Below are positions 23,886 to 32,343 of a DNA stretch of 64,000 nt, piece after piece. Source of the DNA: Lewinellaceae bacterium. GTDB taxonomy: Bacteria; Bacteroidota; Bacteroidia; Chitinophagales; Saprospiraceae. Location: positions 496,001-560,000 of the forward strand of contig JACJYN010000002.1 of NCBI GenBank assembly GCA_020636095.1, written 5' to 3'. The stretch's first letter is position 1; every line of letters starts with the position of its first letter. A program made the translations under genes and the position numbers. The notes under the pieces were generated by a model. The model did not search any database. It was not told where the DNA came from and saw only the letters and a list, made by a program, of their open reading frames with translations.

Positions 23886-25448
23886 ATGCCAATCAGAATG
23901 GAAAAAGACGACCCGCAACCTCAGTCAGGAGGCGGCAGGCAAAGCCCCGGCGGGGGTGGATCTAACGCCTTGCTCAAATTTCTGCCACTTATCCTGATGT
24001 TCCTCTTCAAGCGGCCCAAACTGCTGATCCCCATTCTGCTGGTGGGGGGCGTTTGGTATTTTTTCCTGGGCGGGAGTGAAATGCTCAGTGGCGGCGGGGG
24101 CGCCGCCAACGAAGAATTTGACACTTCCGAATTTTCTCTGGGCGCCACCCTCGACCAGGAGGTCTACGACCGCGCCAAGGTCTTCGAGCCAGTCTCCTAT
24201 GGCTACGGCGGCCAGGCCGCGCTACCGGCCCGGGCTTCTTTGGAACAGTACGCCCCGCAACGGCGCCATCAGGGCCGGCAGGGCTCCTGCGTAGGCTGGG
24301 CCAGCGCCTATGCCGCCCGCACCATCCTGGAAGCGGAAACCACCGGCCAGCAACCAGATAATGTAGCTTTCAGCCCGGCCTACCTGTACAACCAGATCGC
24401 CCTCACCGGTTGCCAGGGCGCCTATATGCTGGAAGCCATGAAAACCATGCAGCAATTCGGAGGGCTGCCTTTCAGCCAGTTTCGTTATGATGAGAACAAT
24501 TGTTCCAATGCGCCTTCCTCGAACCAGAAACAGGCTGGCTCCCGGTACCGCATCCAGGGTTTCGACCGCCTCACGCTGGGCGCCAGCCAGTATAAACCCG
24601 ACATCACGGGCATCAAGCAGCACCTCGCTCAGGGCTATCCCGTGGTAATCGGCATGATGGTGGGCGGGTCCTTCATGGGCCCGATGATGGGAAAACCCCT
24701 GTGGCAGCCGTCCCAACGAGACTATGGCATGCCCGGCTTCAGCGGCCACGCCATGTGCGTCATCGGTTACGACGATAACCAGCAGGGCGGCGCCTTCCAG
24801 ATTATGAACAGTTGGGGGCCGGAATGGGGCGACCGCGGCATCGGATGGGTAAAATACCGCGACTTTGAGCACTTCACCAAAGAAGCCTATGGCGTTTATC
24901 CCGCCGCTACCAACCAGGATAAAAGCCGCATGGCCGTCGAATTCGGCCTGGTGGATGTCAATTCCAAAAACACCATCGGCTTGTTCAGCAAGGACAACGG
25001 CGCCTCCTTCCGAACCATCAAACCCATCAAAAAAGGGGATAAATTCAAAGTTCTGGTGGCCAATTCCATCGAATGCTTTATCTACGTTTTCGGCCAGGAA
25101 ACGGACGGCTCCAGCTACGTCCTCTTTCCCTACACCGAAAAACATTCCGCCTACTGCGGCATCACCGGCACGCGGGTCTTCCCCAGAGATTACTCCATGG
25201 TGGCCGACCAGATCGGCAATAAAGATTTCATAGCCATCGTAATCAGTAAAGAAGAGATTAATTTTCAGCAGTTCAACAGCCGCATCAACGCCAGCCGGGC
25301 CGGCGATTATGCCGGAAAAGTAAACGAGGCGCTGGGCAATTCACGCGCGACAGAGGTAACGTTCAAAGCTGGAAAAACAGTGGCATTCGAAGCGAATACG
25401 GAAAGTAAAAGTGCGGTGGGAATGGTGATTGAGGTGGATAAGGAGTGA
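23886..25448 (+). CDS. C1-family (papain-like) cysteine peptidase with DUF4384-like tail
   Basis: 520 residues from ATG 23886. The N-terminus is a Gly/Pro-rich cytosolic stretch followed by one transmembrane segment (LLIPILLVGGVWYFFLGG, about 45-63), so the catalytic part is probably outside the inner membrane. The papain-like domain (about 110-335) has catalytic Cys in RRHQGRQGSCVGWASAYA, His in GFSGHAMCVIGYDD and Asn in QIMNSWGPEWGDRGIGWV. The C-terminal domain (about 345-480) resembles DUF4384, with RTIKPIKKGDKFKVLVANS. A membrane-tethered peptidase of unknown substrate. Confidence 0.88.
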   Translation: MPIRMEKDDPQPQSGGGRQSPGGGGSNALLKFLPLILMFLFKRPKLLIPILLVGGVWYFFLGGSEMLSGGGGAANEEFDTSEFSLGATLDQEVYDRAKVFEPVSYGYGGQAALPARASLEQYAPQRRHQGRQGSCVGWASAYAARTILEAETTGQQPDNVAFSPAYLYNQIALTGCQGAYMLEAMKTMQQFGGLPFSQFRYDENNCSNAPSSNQKQAGSRYRIQGFDRLTLGASQYKPDITGIKQHLAQGYPVVIGMMVGGSFMGPMMGKPLWQPSQRDYGMPGFSGHAMCVIGYDDNQQGGAFQIMNSWGPEWGDRGIGWVKYRDFEHFTKEAYGVYPAATNQDKSRMAVEFGLVDVNSKNTIGLFSKDNGASFRTIKPIKKGDKFKVLVANSIECFIYVFGQETDGSSYVLFPYTEKHSAYCGITGTRVFPRDYSMVADQIGNKDFIAIVISKEEINFQQFNSRINASRAGDYAGKVNEALGNSRATEVTFKAGKTVAFEANTESKSAVGMVIEVDKE

Positions 25449-25483
25449 GGGAGGGAGAGGGTGAGGGCGAGAGGGCGAGAGGG

Positions 25484-25563
25484 TGATGTGGTGATGTGGT
25501 GATGTGGTGATGTGGTGATGTGGTGATGTGGTGATGTGGTGATGTGGTGATGTGGTGATGTGG
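25484..25563. repeat. Octamer tandem repeat, 10 copies of TGATGTGG
   Basis: Ten exact 8-base units in the gap between the convergent peptidase and beta-barrel genes, preceded by a GA-rich low-complexity stretch. The copy number is likely to vary between strains. It can be read as His/Thr/Ser/Pro repeats on the minus strand, but this is not a gene. Confidence 0.95.
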
Positions 25564-25614
25564 TGCAGGCACTTCACGCTCCTCACCACATCACCAGATC
25601 CCTTCCTCCCTACA

Positions 25615-26220
25615 TCAGAACTTCAGCCCCAGGCTGACGGTCAGCATGTTGTTCCGGCCTTCGGCATTCTTAAAAAAGTCGTTGAGTCCGATCTCGTAGT
25701 TGGCGTCCAGGGTGAAGACGAGGAAGTCAATACCAGCGCCGATATTGGCGCCCATAGTGAAGGTGTTGAGGTCATCCTTATTGAAGGAGAAATCCTGCTT
25801 TTCCGTCACGCCGAGCACCATAGTTGGCGCCACGCCCCCTTTGACGTGCAGGCCGATCAGGCCATTGTCTCCGGTCAGCCGGAGGCCAATGTTGACGGGT
25901 ACTTTGATGTTTTGAATGGTCGTTTCATCCTCGAGCTTTACATCGTTCGGCCCTTGAACGTCCTTGATCAGGCGCGCTGTGTAGCTGTAATAATGGGCGC
26001 CCGGATTAAAAAACAGGAAGCCATTGCCGATGCGCAGGTCCAGGCCGGCGTTCCAGCCTACCCGGGCATTCGCAGTAATGTCCTGTAGTTGGGCGTCCAC
26101 CCCGGAAAAGTTAACCCCCACCTTCGGGTTGACTTTGACCTGCGCCATGGCAGGGAGTGAAAGAAAGGCTACTGCCAACAGGGTAAAAAGGAGCTTTGCA
26201 GATTGTTTCATGGTTTTCAT
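25615..26220 (-). CDS. Outer membrane beta-barrel (PorT/OmpA-like) protein
   Basis: 201 residues. Signal peptide at 1-26 (LLFTLLAVAFLSLPAMAQ), then alternating hydrophobic strands (VGVNFSGVDA, WNAGLDLRIGNGFLFFNPG, ANIGAGIDFLVFTLDANYEI) and a terminal aromatic residue (VSLGLKF), the pattern of small eight-stranded outer-membrane barrels. Start could equally be the second Met (three codons in). Function unknown; found near T9SS cargo genes but PorT identity is not certain. Confidence 0.8.
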   Translation of the reverse strand: MKTMKQSAKLLFTLLAVAFLSLPAMAQVKVNPKVGVNFSGVDAQLQDITANARVGWNAGLDLRIGNGFLFFNPGAHYYSYTARLIKDVQGPNDVKLEDETTIQNIKVPVNIGLRLTGDNGLIGLHVKGGVAPTMVLGVTEKQDFSFNKDDLNTFTMGANIGAGIDFLVFTLDANYEIGLNDFFKNAEGRNNMLTVSLGLKF

Positions 26221-26367
26221 TTTTTTGTTCCCTATTGAACGGCCTTCTTGTCGGGGTTCTTATAAAGGGGGTGTTAAATTCTGTTAACGATAATATAATG
26301 TGTAATCGCATGAAAGTGTGAAGGGGTAAAGGGAGCCCCGTTCAGAATCCTTTTACACACATACTCC

Positions 26368-26490
26368 GTAACTATTTAGGTGTTTCGGTTTTATGGTGTC
26401 CCGGTATTGCGGCCGGAGGCTCACAGAGGCGCTGCAACTGCCTGGCCACAAAACCATAATGCCGAAATACCATAATACCTAAATAGGTAC
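26368..26490. mobile_element. MITE-like element, family II, copy 1 (123 bp)
   Basis: Ends GTAACTATTTAGGT and (reverse complement of right end) GTACCTATTTAGGT form inverted repeats that continue imperfectly for about 20 bases. The flanks carry an exact 8-base duplication CATACTCC (26360-26367 and 26491-26498). The right duplicate touches the stop codon of the UspA gene. It shares ends and internal blocks (GGTATTGCGG, CCTGGCC) with copy 2 at 42020-42161. Confidence 0.85.
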
Positions 26491-26497
26491 CATACTC

Positions 26498-27346
26498 CTA
26501 CAAAATATCCGCCGGGATAGAGAGCACCGGCGTCCGGGAATGATAAGACATCATCTTGGTGCGGCTGTAGTTGAAGAGCTCTGCCAGAAAATTCCGTTTG
26601 TGAGTGACCATAGCCAGCACATCAATCTTGTTTTCTTCCAGGAACCCGGTGATCGCCTCCTTGATATCATTGCCCTCCAGGACGTAGAAGTGCACATTGT
26701 CTCTTTCGCCAAAGCGGGCCTTAAACTGATCCATTCGGTGGGTAATAGGCTCTGTATGCGCCAGGTCGACATTGATGCAATGTATCTCCGGATGGAAAGG
26801 CGCCATAATGTCAATCACTTTTTCCAGTGCCTTTTCCTCTTCTTCTTTGTAGGTTGTGGTAAACGCCAGTTGATCGATCAGGCCGTCAAATTCTGCTTTT
26901 TCGGGGATGGCCAGCACCGGGCATTCGGCATTTTCCAGTACTTCGCCGGCGATGCTGCCCAGGAAGACCTCCTTAAACCCGCGGGCGCCGGTGGTCCCCA
27001 TAATGATCATATCAGCAGCCTCTTCTTTAGCAGTTTGAACGATGGTTGAGACAACTTTACTGCCTGGTTTCATCAGGTGGACTACCTTCACGCCGGAAAA
27101 GCCGTGGGCTTCCTGTATGTCCCGCAAAGCGGGAATGGCATCCTTGTAATTCTCAAATTTTTCAAGGTCGTAGGAAGCGTAGAATTCACTCAGCGTATGA
27201 GGTAAGCCAGCCCCTCTAACTTCAGGTTTGACATAAACATGGAGGGTCGTAACTGTTGCATCTAATTTGGCTGCCAGATGCAGCGCATAAATAAAGGCAT
27301 TTTCAGCGGCGGGGGATAAGTCAGTTGGAAAGAGAATGTTTTTCAT
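26498..27346 (-). CDS. Universal stress protein with two UspA domains
   Basis: 282 residues, two UspA units (about 1-145 and 155-282). The first has the ATP-binding pattern MGTTGARGFKEVFLGSIAGE, the G-2x-G-9x-G type, and the KNILFPTDLSPAAENAF start. The second is degenerate (MVTHKRNFLAELFNYSRTKM). Cytosolic stress or nucleotide-sensing protein. Monocistronic; a family II mobile element lies directly downstream of the stop. Confidence 0.9.
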   Translation of the reverse strand: MKNILFPTDLSPAAENAFIYALHLAAKLDATVTTLHVYVKPEVRGAGLPHTLSEFYASYDLEKFENYKDAIPALRDIQEAHGFSGVKVVHLMKPGSKVVSTIVQTAKEEAADMIIMGTTGARGFKEVFLGSIAGEVLENAECPVLAIPEKAEFDGLIDQLAFTTTYKEEEEKALEKVIDIMAPFHPEIHCINVDLAHTEPITHRMDQFKARFGERDNVHFYVLEGNDIKEAITGFLEENKIDVLAMVTHKRNFLAELFNYSRTKMMSYHSRTPVLSIPADIL

Positions 27347-27600
27347 GGCACGCGTCTTAGTTGTTTTGTTAGCATTGCCTGTAATTTTAAGAAAAATTAC
27401 CCGGCTATTTCGCTTTATTCATTTGATATTATACCCAATGAAACCAAATTGTCGTTTTTTGTCAGCAGAAAGGATGATCATTATCAGCCGGGCGGCCTGA
27501 TTTCTGTCAAAATGACGAAAATCAGCCGTGTTTGCTGACTGGAATCACCCTAATGGCACTAAGCCACAGATATTTTTGTTGTATGCCAAAATTACAAAGC

Positions 27601-28386
27601 ATGATACGATCCATCGCCTTAGCCGCAATCCTGTTTCTAACTATGGCCCCTACTTTCGCACAAACGGTAAGGGAGCTTCCCCCCAAAGCCTACGAACTCT
27701 ATCCTACCCTACAGGATATGTACGGCTATGCCGTTGGGCAACAAGGTAACTATTTGCTCATTTTTGGAGGTAGCATCCGGTCGGACGTCCCCCAACAATA
27801 CAGCCAGGATTTCCCGAACCTGGACATTCTGATGATCGACTTCAAACGCAGCCGCGCCGCTGCGTATACCAGCGGCAACCTCGAGGGCCTTTTGCGGGAA
27901 CAGATAAGCGCTACCGGTATGGCTTATTATCAGGAAGGCAGTACGCTTTACCTGCTGGGAGGGTACGGCTTCAGTGAAACCAGCGGCCAGTACATCACCT
28001 TTCCCTACCTGACCGCGATCGACCTGGAGGCGACTATCAATGCGCTCCTGGAAGGCAAAAGTCCGGTGGCTAATTTTTATCAGCTCTGTGACGAGCGCAT
28101 GGCTATTTTTGATGCTACGATGGATTACAACGGCGAGGAGTTTTTCCTAATCAACGGGAAATCCGCCTACAAGCTGGCCCCCTTCTCCGACACGCCGGTG
28201 TATAACGAGCAGCCTTTTACCGGGCAGGCCCGCACCTTCCGGATAAAGGGAAGGAAAGAAAGCCTGGAGATCGCTCAGTTCCAAACATGGTATGACCTGG
28301 AAGGCTTCCGCGAACACTACGGCCCCCTCCTACCCGAGGCCATCGAACGGGAATTGGATTTGTTACCAGATAAGCAGGTGGAGTGA
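27601..28386 (+). CDS. Secreted Kelch-like hypothetical protein
   Basis: 261 residues from ATG 27601, chosen for the signal peptide MIRSIALAAILFLTMAPTFA. The body has Kelch-like blade segments (YLLIFGGSIRSD, LYLLGGYGFSETSGQY, FFLINGKSAYKLAPF), too few for a full propeller, so either a partial propeller or a divergent one. Function unknown. Followed by a 460-base region with strong RNA hairpins. Confidence 0.7.
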   Translation: MIRSIALAAILFLTMAPTFAQTVRELPPKAYELYPTLQDMYGYAVGQQGNYLLIFGGSIRSDVPQQYSQDFPNLDILMIDFKRSRAAAYTSGNLEGLLREQISATGMAYYQEGSTLYLLGGYGFSETSGQYITFPYLTAIDLEATINALLEGKSPVANFYQLCDERMAIFDATMDYNGEEFFLINGKSAYKLAPFSDTPVYNEQPFTGQARTFRIKGRKESLEIAQFQTWYDLEGFREHYGPLLPEAIERELDLLPDKQVE

Positions 28387-28449
28387 AAAGGGTGACAAAA
28401 ATCAGTAAAAATGATGATTAAGGTCAATACACCAGGGAATGCCAGGGCT

Positions 28450-28457
28450 TACATTTG
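28450..28457 (+). promoter_or_regulatory. Candidate -7 promoter box (TACATTTG)
   Basis: Exact TAnnTTTG match about 390 bases before glgE. No clear -33 TTG. It would start a transcript near 28465 that runs into the terminator pair at 28605-28700. Confidence 0.4.
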
Positions 28458-28604
28458 TAACAAGAAACAAAAACAAACAAAAAACAGAGTTTATAGAAGT
28501 AATCGGCTAATCTTCTGTAAATAACATGGTCAATTGGGTGTTCAATCTTTAAGGCCGGTAAGTGTTTATGTTTTCCTAGAGAAGATGAAAATTATCGGCT
28601 GAAG

Positions 28605-28634
28605 CTGTCGCTCTGAATAAGATCAGAGCGACAG
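28605..28634 (+). terminator. Hairpin 1 upstream of glgE
   Basis: CTGTCGCTCTG (28605-28615) pairs perfectly with CAGAGCGACAG (28624-28634), 8-base loop, followed by TTATTTTT. Confidence 0.6.
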
Positions 28635-28642
28635 TTATTTTT

Positions 28643-28700
28643 AGAGGAAGGCCAGTACGCGTTTAGTGACCTAAGCGCTTACTGGCCTTCCTCTTTTTTG
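28643..28700 (+). terminator. Hairpin 2, strong intrinsic terminator upstream of glgE
   Basis: AGAGGAAGGCCAGTA (28643-28657) pairs perfectly with TACTGGCCTTCCTCT (28680-28694), with further pairing inside the loop (CGC...GCG, TTAG...CTAA), followed by TTTTTT. Confidence 0.8.
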
Positions 28701-28848
28701 GGCCCTGAGAAAAACAACTCTTTTATTGACATTTGATTTTCTATTATGGAATGATGCTGAAGTCCTGTAATATTTTCAGATTTTCTGTTTAAGTTTGCTG
28801 TTGAAGCAATTATCCCATTATCCCAATCGCAAAACGTAAGCCCAAAAA

Positions 28849-30798
28849 ATGAGAAACCGCGTTATCATTGAGAATGTCCAACCAGAAATTAATGGCGGCC
28901 AATTTTTTATCAAGCGCATTCCTGGAGAACAGGTTGCCATCACCGCCGATATTTTTGGCGACGGCCATGACCACATCCGCGCCTCTCTTCTGTACCGGCA
29001 TGAAAGTCAAAAGCGCTGGACCGAAGTTTTCATGCAGGAGCTCCCGAATGATGTATGGGTGGCCTCCTTTCAGGTAGCGCAAAAAGGGCTCTACTATTAT
29101 AAGATCGAAGGTTGGATCGATCATCTGCTGCACTGGCATGACGGATTCAAAAAGAAATACGAGGCCGGGCAGGGCATGAAGGTAGAATTGCAGATCGGAG
29201 TAAAGTACCTGCGGGAAACCGCCAAACTCCATCCCAAAGCTCAATCTGAAAGTTTACTCCAGTTTGCCCAGCTGCTGGGAGACGAGGCCAACTATGAACA
29301 GGCAATAGAAACGGCACTGAGCCCTCGTTTTGCCCAGGCTATTTTCGATTGCCCCATGAAACAGCACCAAACGGTGTATGATAAGAACCTGCGCGTACGG
29401 GTGGGCTGGGAGAAAGAACTGTTCAGCACCTGGTATGAGATTTTCCCCCGCTCTGCTTCCAGGGAGCCGGGCAGGCACGGTACGTTTAAAGATGCCGAAC
29501 GGCTGTTGCCTCGCATACAAGAGATGGGGTTTGATGTGCTTTATTTCCCCCCTATCCATCCCATCGGAAAATTGAACCGCAAAGGCAAAAACAACGCCGT
29601 CACCGCCGGGCCCAACGAACCGGGCTCGCCCTGGGCCATCGGCAGCGATGAGGGCGGCCACAAAGCCATTCACCCGGAGCTGGGATCCATGGACGATTAC
29701 CAGGCGTTGATCAAAAAAGCTAAAGAATTCGGTATCGATATTGCCTTTGACCTGGCCTTCCAATGCGCCCCCGACCATCCTTACATTAAAGAGCATCCGG
29801 ATTGGTTCCTCTGGCGGCCCGACGGCACCATTGCCTACGCCGAAAACCCACCTAAAAAATATCAGGATATCGTTCCTATCAATTTTGAGTCGGAAGACTG
29901 GAAAAACCTATGGGAAGAGCTCAAAAGTGTGATCCTGTTCTGGTGTGAGGCAGGAGTACGGATTTTCCGCGTCGACAATCCGCACACCAAACCTTTCGGC
30001 TTTTGGGAGTGGGCCATCGCGGAGGTCCAAAAGGAATATCCGGATACGATCTTTCTCGCCGAGGCCTTTACCCGCCCCAAAGTAATGGCGGCGCTGGCCA
30101 AGGCCGGCTTCAACCAATCCTATACTTATTTTACCTGGCGCACCACCAAGAAGGAGATGGAAGAGTACCTCACCGAACTTACTCAATCGGAGTTTCGGGA
30201 GTACTTCCGCCCCAACTTCTGGCCCAACACGCCGGATATTCTGGCCTACGAACTGATGAATGCCTCCCCCAACGCTTTCGTCAAAAGATTCCTGCTTGCC
30301 GCCACCCTGTCCTCCAACTACGGCATGTACGGCCCTTCCTTTGAATTTATGGAAAATACCCCACACACCAATGGGAAGGAGGAGTACCTCAACTCTGAGA
30401 AATACGAAATTCGCCATTACGACTGGGAACACCGCAACCGCCTCACCAAAGTGATCACCCGGGTCAATCAGATTCGCAGGGAAAATCCCGCGCTTCAAAC
30501 TACCTGGAACATCCACTTCACCCGGACTGACAACGACAACTTGATGAGTTACATCAAGTATACCGACGATAAAAGTAATATCATCTGGTGTATTGCCAGC
30601 TTCGATGTTGAATACAGGCAAAGCGGCTTTATCGAAGTGCCTAAAGACCTCCTGGAAATCGGCCGCAACGTCAACCTCAAAGTCACCGATCTGATAACCG
30701 GTGAGGTGTTCCACTGGTTTAATGAGTGGAACTACGTGGAACTCAACCCGGATAAATATCCCGCCCATATTCTGTTGGTGGAAAGGCCGCAGCGGTAG
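28849..30798 (+). CDS. glgE: Alpha-1,4-glucan:maltose-1-phosphate maltosyltransferase
   Basis: 649 residues, family length. GlgE elongates alpha-1,4-glucan using maltose-1-phosphate. The N-terminal DUF3416 domain (about 1-190; RNRVIIENVQPEINGGQFFI) is followed by TWYEIFPRSASREPGRHGTF and the GH13_3 barrel. The nucleophile segment is FRVDNPHTKPFGFWEW, the acid segment IFLAEAFTRPKVM, and ASPNAFVKRFLLAATLSSNY lies near the maltose-phosphate site. The usual partner genes (treS, maltokinase, glgB) are not in the window. The start ATG at 28849 follows a long leader with two terminator hairpins. Confidence 0.95.
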   Translation: MRNRVIIENVQPEINGGQFFIKRIPGEQVAITADIFGDGHDHIRASLLYRHESQKRWTEVFMQELPNDVWVASFQVAQKGLYYYKIEGWIDHLLHWHDGFKKKYEAGQGMKVELQIGVKYLRETAKLHPKAQSESLLQFAQLLGDEANYEQAIETALSPRFAQAIFDCPMKQHQTVYDKNLRVRVGWEKELFSTWYEIFPRSASREPGRHGTFKDAERLLPRIQEMGFDVLYFPPIHPIGKLNRKGKNNAVTAGPNEPGSPWAIGSDEGGHKAIHPELGSMDDYQALIKKAKEFGIDIAFDLAFQCAPDHPYIKEHPDWFLWRPDGTIAYAENPPKKYQDIVPINFESEDWKNLWEELKSVILFWCEAGVRIFRVDNPHTKPFGFWEWAIAEVQKEYPDTIFLAEAFTRPKVMAALAKAGFNQSYTYFTWRTTKKEMEEYLTELTQSEFREYFRPNFWPNTPDILAYELMNASPNAFVKRFLLAATLSSNYGMYGPSFEFMENTPHTNGKEEYLNSEKYEIRHYDWEHRNRLTKVITRVNQIRRENPALQTTWNIHFTRTDNDNLMSYIKYTDDKSNIIWCIASFDVEYRQSGFIEVPKDLLEIGRNVNLKVTDLITGEVFHWFNEWNYVELNPDKYPAHILLVERPQR

Positions 30799-30863
30799 GG
30801 CGTTTTCCTTCTCCGGGAGGCGGAAAATGGCTATTCGGGATTTGTTATTGACTAGAACCACTG

Positions 30864-30884
30864 GGTACCATTCTAACGTTGGAC
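30864..30884. repeat. Solo end of a family III element
   Basis: GGTACCATTCTAACGTTGGAC matches the terminal repeat of family III elements. The other end is absent. It ends 4 bases before the acetyltransferase ATG, so the leader of that gene is repeat-derived. Confidence 0.6.
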
Positions 30885-30888
30885 TGCT

Positions 30889-31473
30889 ATGCTGACCATC
30901 CTTCCGCTCACCGGCGAAGCCATCAATCCCTACATCGACGCCCTCGCGCAGCTAAGGATCGACGTGTTCAGGGAATACCCCTACCTGTACGATGGAGAAA
31001 TGGAGTACGAACGGCGCTACCTGCAAACTTTCGGACAAGCACCTGACAGCCTACTCGTGGTGGTGCTGGATGGGGAGGCAGTCGTCGGCGCCTCAACCGC
31101 TCTGCCGCTGGAATGGGAGACGCCCAATATCCGGCAGCCCCTGGAAGAGGGTGGGTATGATGTAAAAAAAACGTTCTATTTCGGGGAATCCGTCCTCCAA
31201 CAGGCCTACCGTGGCCGGGGGCTGGGCGTTCGCTTTTTCGAAGAGCGGGAGCGCTGGGCTCGTCAATTGGGCCGCTTCGACACCCTTGCCTTCTGTGCTG
31301 TAGTCCGCCCGGAAAAACACCCTCTTCGCCCGGAAGCTTATCGCCCCCTGGATGATTTCTGGCACAGGCGGGGCTTTACCCCAACCGATATGCACTGTTT
31401 CATCAGCTGGCGGGGCCTGCAGGAAGAGGAAGAATCGTCGAAAACATTGAGGTTTTGGGTGAAATCGATTTAA
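30889..31473 (+). CDS. GNAT family N-acetyltransferase
   Basis: 194 residues with the GNAT fold order. The acetyl-CoA loop is QAYRGRGLGVRFFEERERWA (about residues 104-123), preceded by VVLDGEAVVGASTALPLEW, and the C-terminal part has DDFWHRRGFTPTDMHCFISW. Substrate unknown. It is 90 bases after glgE with a repeat fragment in between; cotranscription is possible. Confidence 0.88.
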   Translation: MLTILPLTGEAINPYIDALAQLRIDVFREYPYLYDGEMEYERRYLQTFGQAPDSLLVVVLDGEAVVGASTALPLEWETPNIRQPLEEGGYDVKKTFYFGESVLQQAYRGRGLGVRFFEERERWARQLGRFDTLAFCAVVRPEKHPLRPEAYRPLDDFWHRRGFTPTDMHCFISWRGLQEEEESSKTLRFWVKSI

Positions 31474-31502
31474 GAGATGTTTGGAAGTAGTCATTTGAGG
31501 AT

Positions 31503-31563
31503 TCAAATTTATTTGGGTTCGAAGGCGCTTTCACTTACGTCTCCGATACCAAATAAATTTGGC
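31503..31563. repeat. Family VI inverted repeat, copy 1
   Basis: CAAATTTATTTGGGTTCGA on the left is inverted against CCAAATAAATTTGG on the right, with TTACGTCTCCGA inside. The copy at 48601-48675 shares the ends and the TTACGTCT block. Confidence 0.65.
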
Positions 31564-31605
31564 AACCCGGGCCAACTTCTTTGAGGAAAAACAAACAGAT
31601 ACCTT

Positions 31606-31983
31606 ATGAAAAAACGCTACTCATTTCTGTTACTCCTCCCAATCTTTTCCTGCCACACCCCCCAACTCCAGCCCTCTCCGGAAGAGCTGCAAAAAATCCG
31701 TTTCGACTTATCCCAACTGGATGAACGAGGGCTGCGCGGCCCAACGGATGGCAAAGTAGCGCTGGATTACGAATTCTGTATCCCCAGGAAAGAACAATAC
31801 CGCAGGGAAGTGGAACGCATGGACCCCAGCCTGAAGCTCCAAACCGCCAGGGGGCGGATCGGCTGCGGCCGCGATCAGTACCTCTGCCTGGGCAATACAC
31901 ACCAGAAAAATTATAAGAAAATACTCTACCGGCTGGCTCAGCTACCTTATGTGGAAAGGATAGAACAGGCATTTTTCGAGTGA
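31606..31983 (+). CDS. Hypothetical lipoprotein
   Basis: 125 residues. A short signal peptide ends in a lipobox (FLLLLPIFSC, Cys about 16). The mature part has two nearby cysteines (GRIGCGRDQYLCLGNTHQKN) and a VALDYEFCIPRKEQYRREVE segment. It resembles small Bacteroidota lipoproteins whose end aligns with a gene-fragment style region, but no family was recognised. A cluster of repeats follows. Confidence 0.6.
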   Translation: MKKRYSFLLLLPIFSCHTPQLQPSPEELQKIRFDLSQLDERGLRGPTDGKVALDYEFCIPRKEQYRREVERMDPSLKLQTARGRIGCGRDQYLCLGNTHQKNYKKILYRLAQLPYVERIEQAFFE

Positions 31984-32015
31984 AGGCAGGGAGCGTAAGA
32001 AGGCCAATTATTTTG

Positions 32016-32343
32016 GGTATCCGTCTAATGTTGGACACACTTGATAGCCAGGAAGTGGCGAAGTACACTGTAAACTAACGTGAGGTTTGACCCCAGGTGG
32101 GGGCTTTTAGCCTGATAGCTGGTTCCCTGGCCGGCAAGTGTACGATGTACATGGTGTACGGTGTACGACGCCAGCCCAATCGTACATCGTACACTTTCAG
32201 GTTCCTGTCCAGCTCCGTACACCGTACACAATTCCGGGCAAAAATCCGGATAGCAACCTGGAATCCAACACTTTATACTCAAGCCTTACGTTAAACTAAG
32301 TAGCGTCCGATTGCCAACTTTTGTCCAATGTTAGAATGGTAGC
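32016..32343. mobile_element. Family III element carrying a nested family IV element
   Basis: Outer ends GGTATCCGTCTAATGTTGGA and, reverse-complemented, GCTACCATTCTAACATTGGA match other family III copies. Inside it shares TTGATAGCCAGGAAGTGGCG with the copy at 42175. A 216-bp element at 32077-32292 interrupts it. No target duplication for the outer element. Its right end provides the stop codon of the homocysteine methyltransferase gene. Confidence 0.7.
32077..32292. mobile_element. Family IV element (216 bp) nested in family III
   Basis: Inverted ends AACGTGAGGTTTGA and (reverse complement) AACGTAAGGCTTGA. The 5-base sequence AAACT flanks it on both sides (32072-32076 and 32293-32297), a target duplication. 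The interior is a set of GTACAC/GTACGAT short palindromic repeats without coding capacity. The nesting shows it arrived after the family III element. Confidence 0.7.

Larger units (their letters stand above)
28465..28700 (+). ncRNA. Candidate small RNA or glgE leader with two strong hairpins
   Basis: Non-coding stretch of about 235 bases with a promoter-like box at 28450 and two successive hairpins at its 3' end. It contains only tiny frames (MVNWVFNL at 28526, MKIIG at about 28585). No known RNA family was recognised. It may be an independent small RNA, or an attenuated leader of glgE, which starts 150 bases later. Confidence 0.35.

Noticed and set aside
25484..25563. CRISPR-like periodic repeat
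   Set aside because: Units are 8 bp with no spacers; a simple tandem repeat.
25341..25589. Minus-strand frames made of HHITTSP repeats
   Set aside because: They are the translation of the TGATGTGG microsatellite, not proteins.
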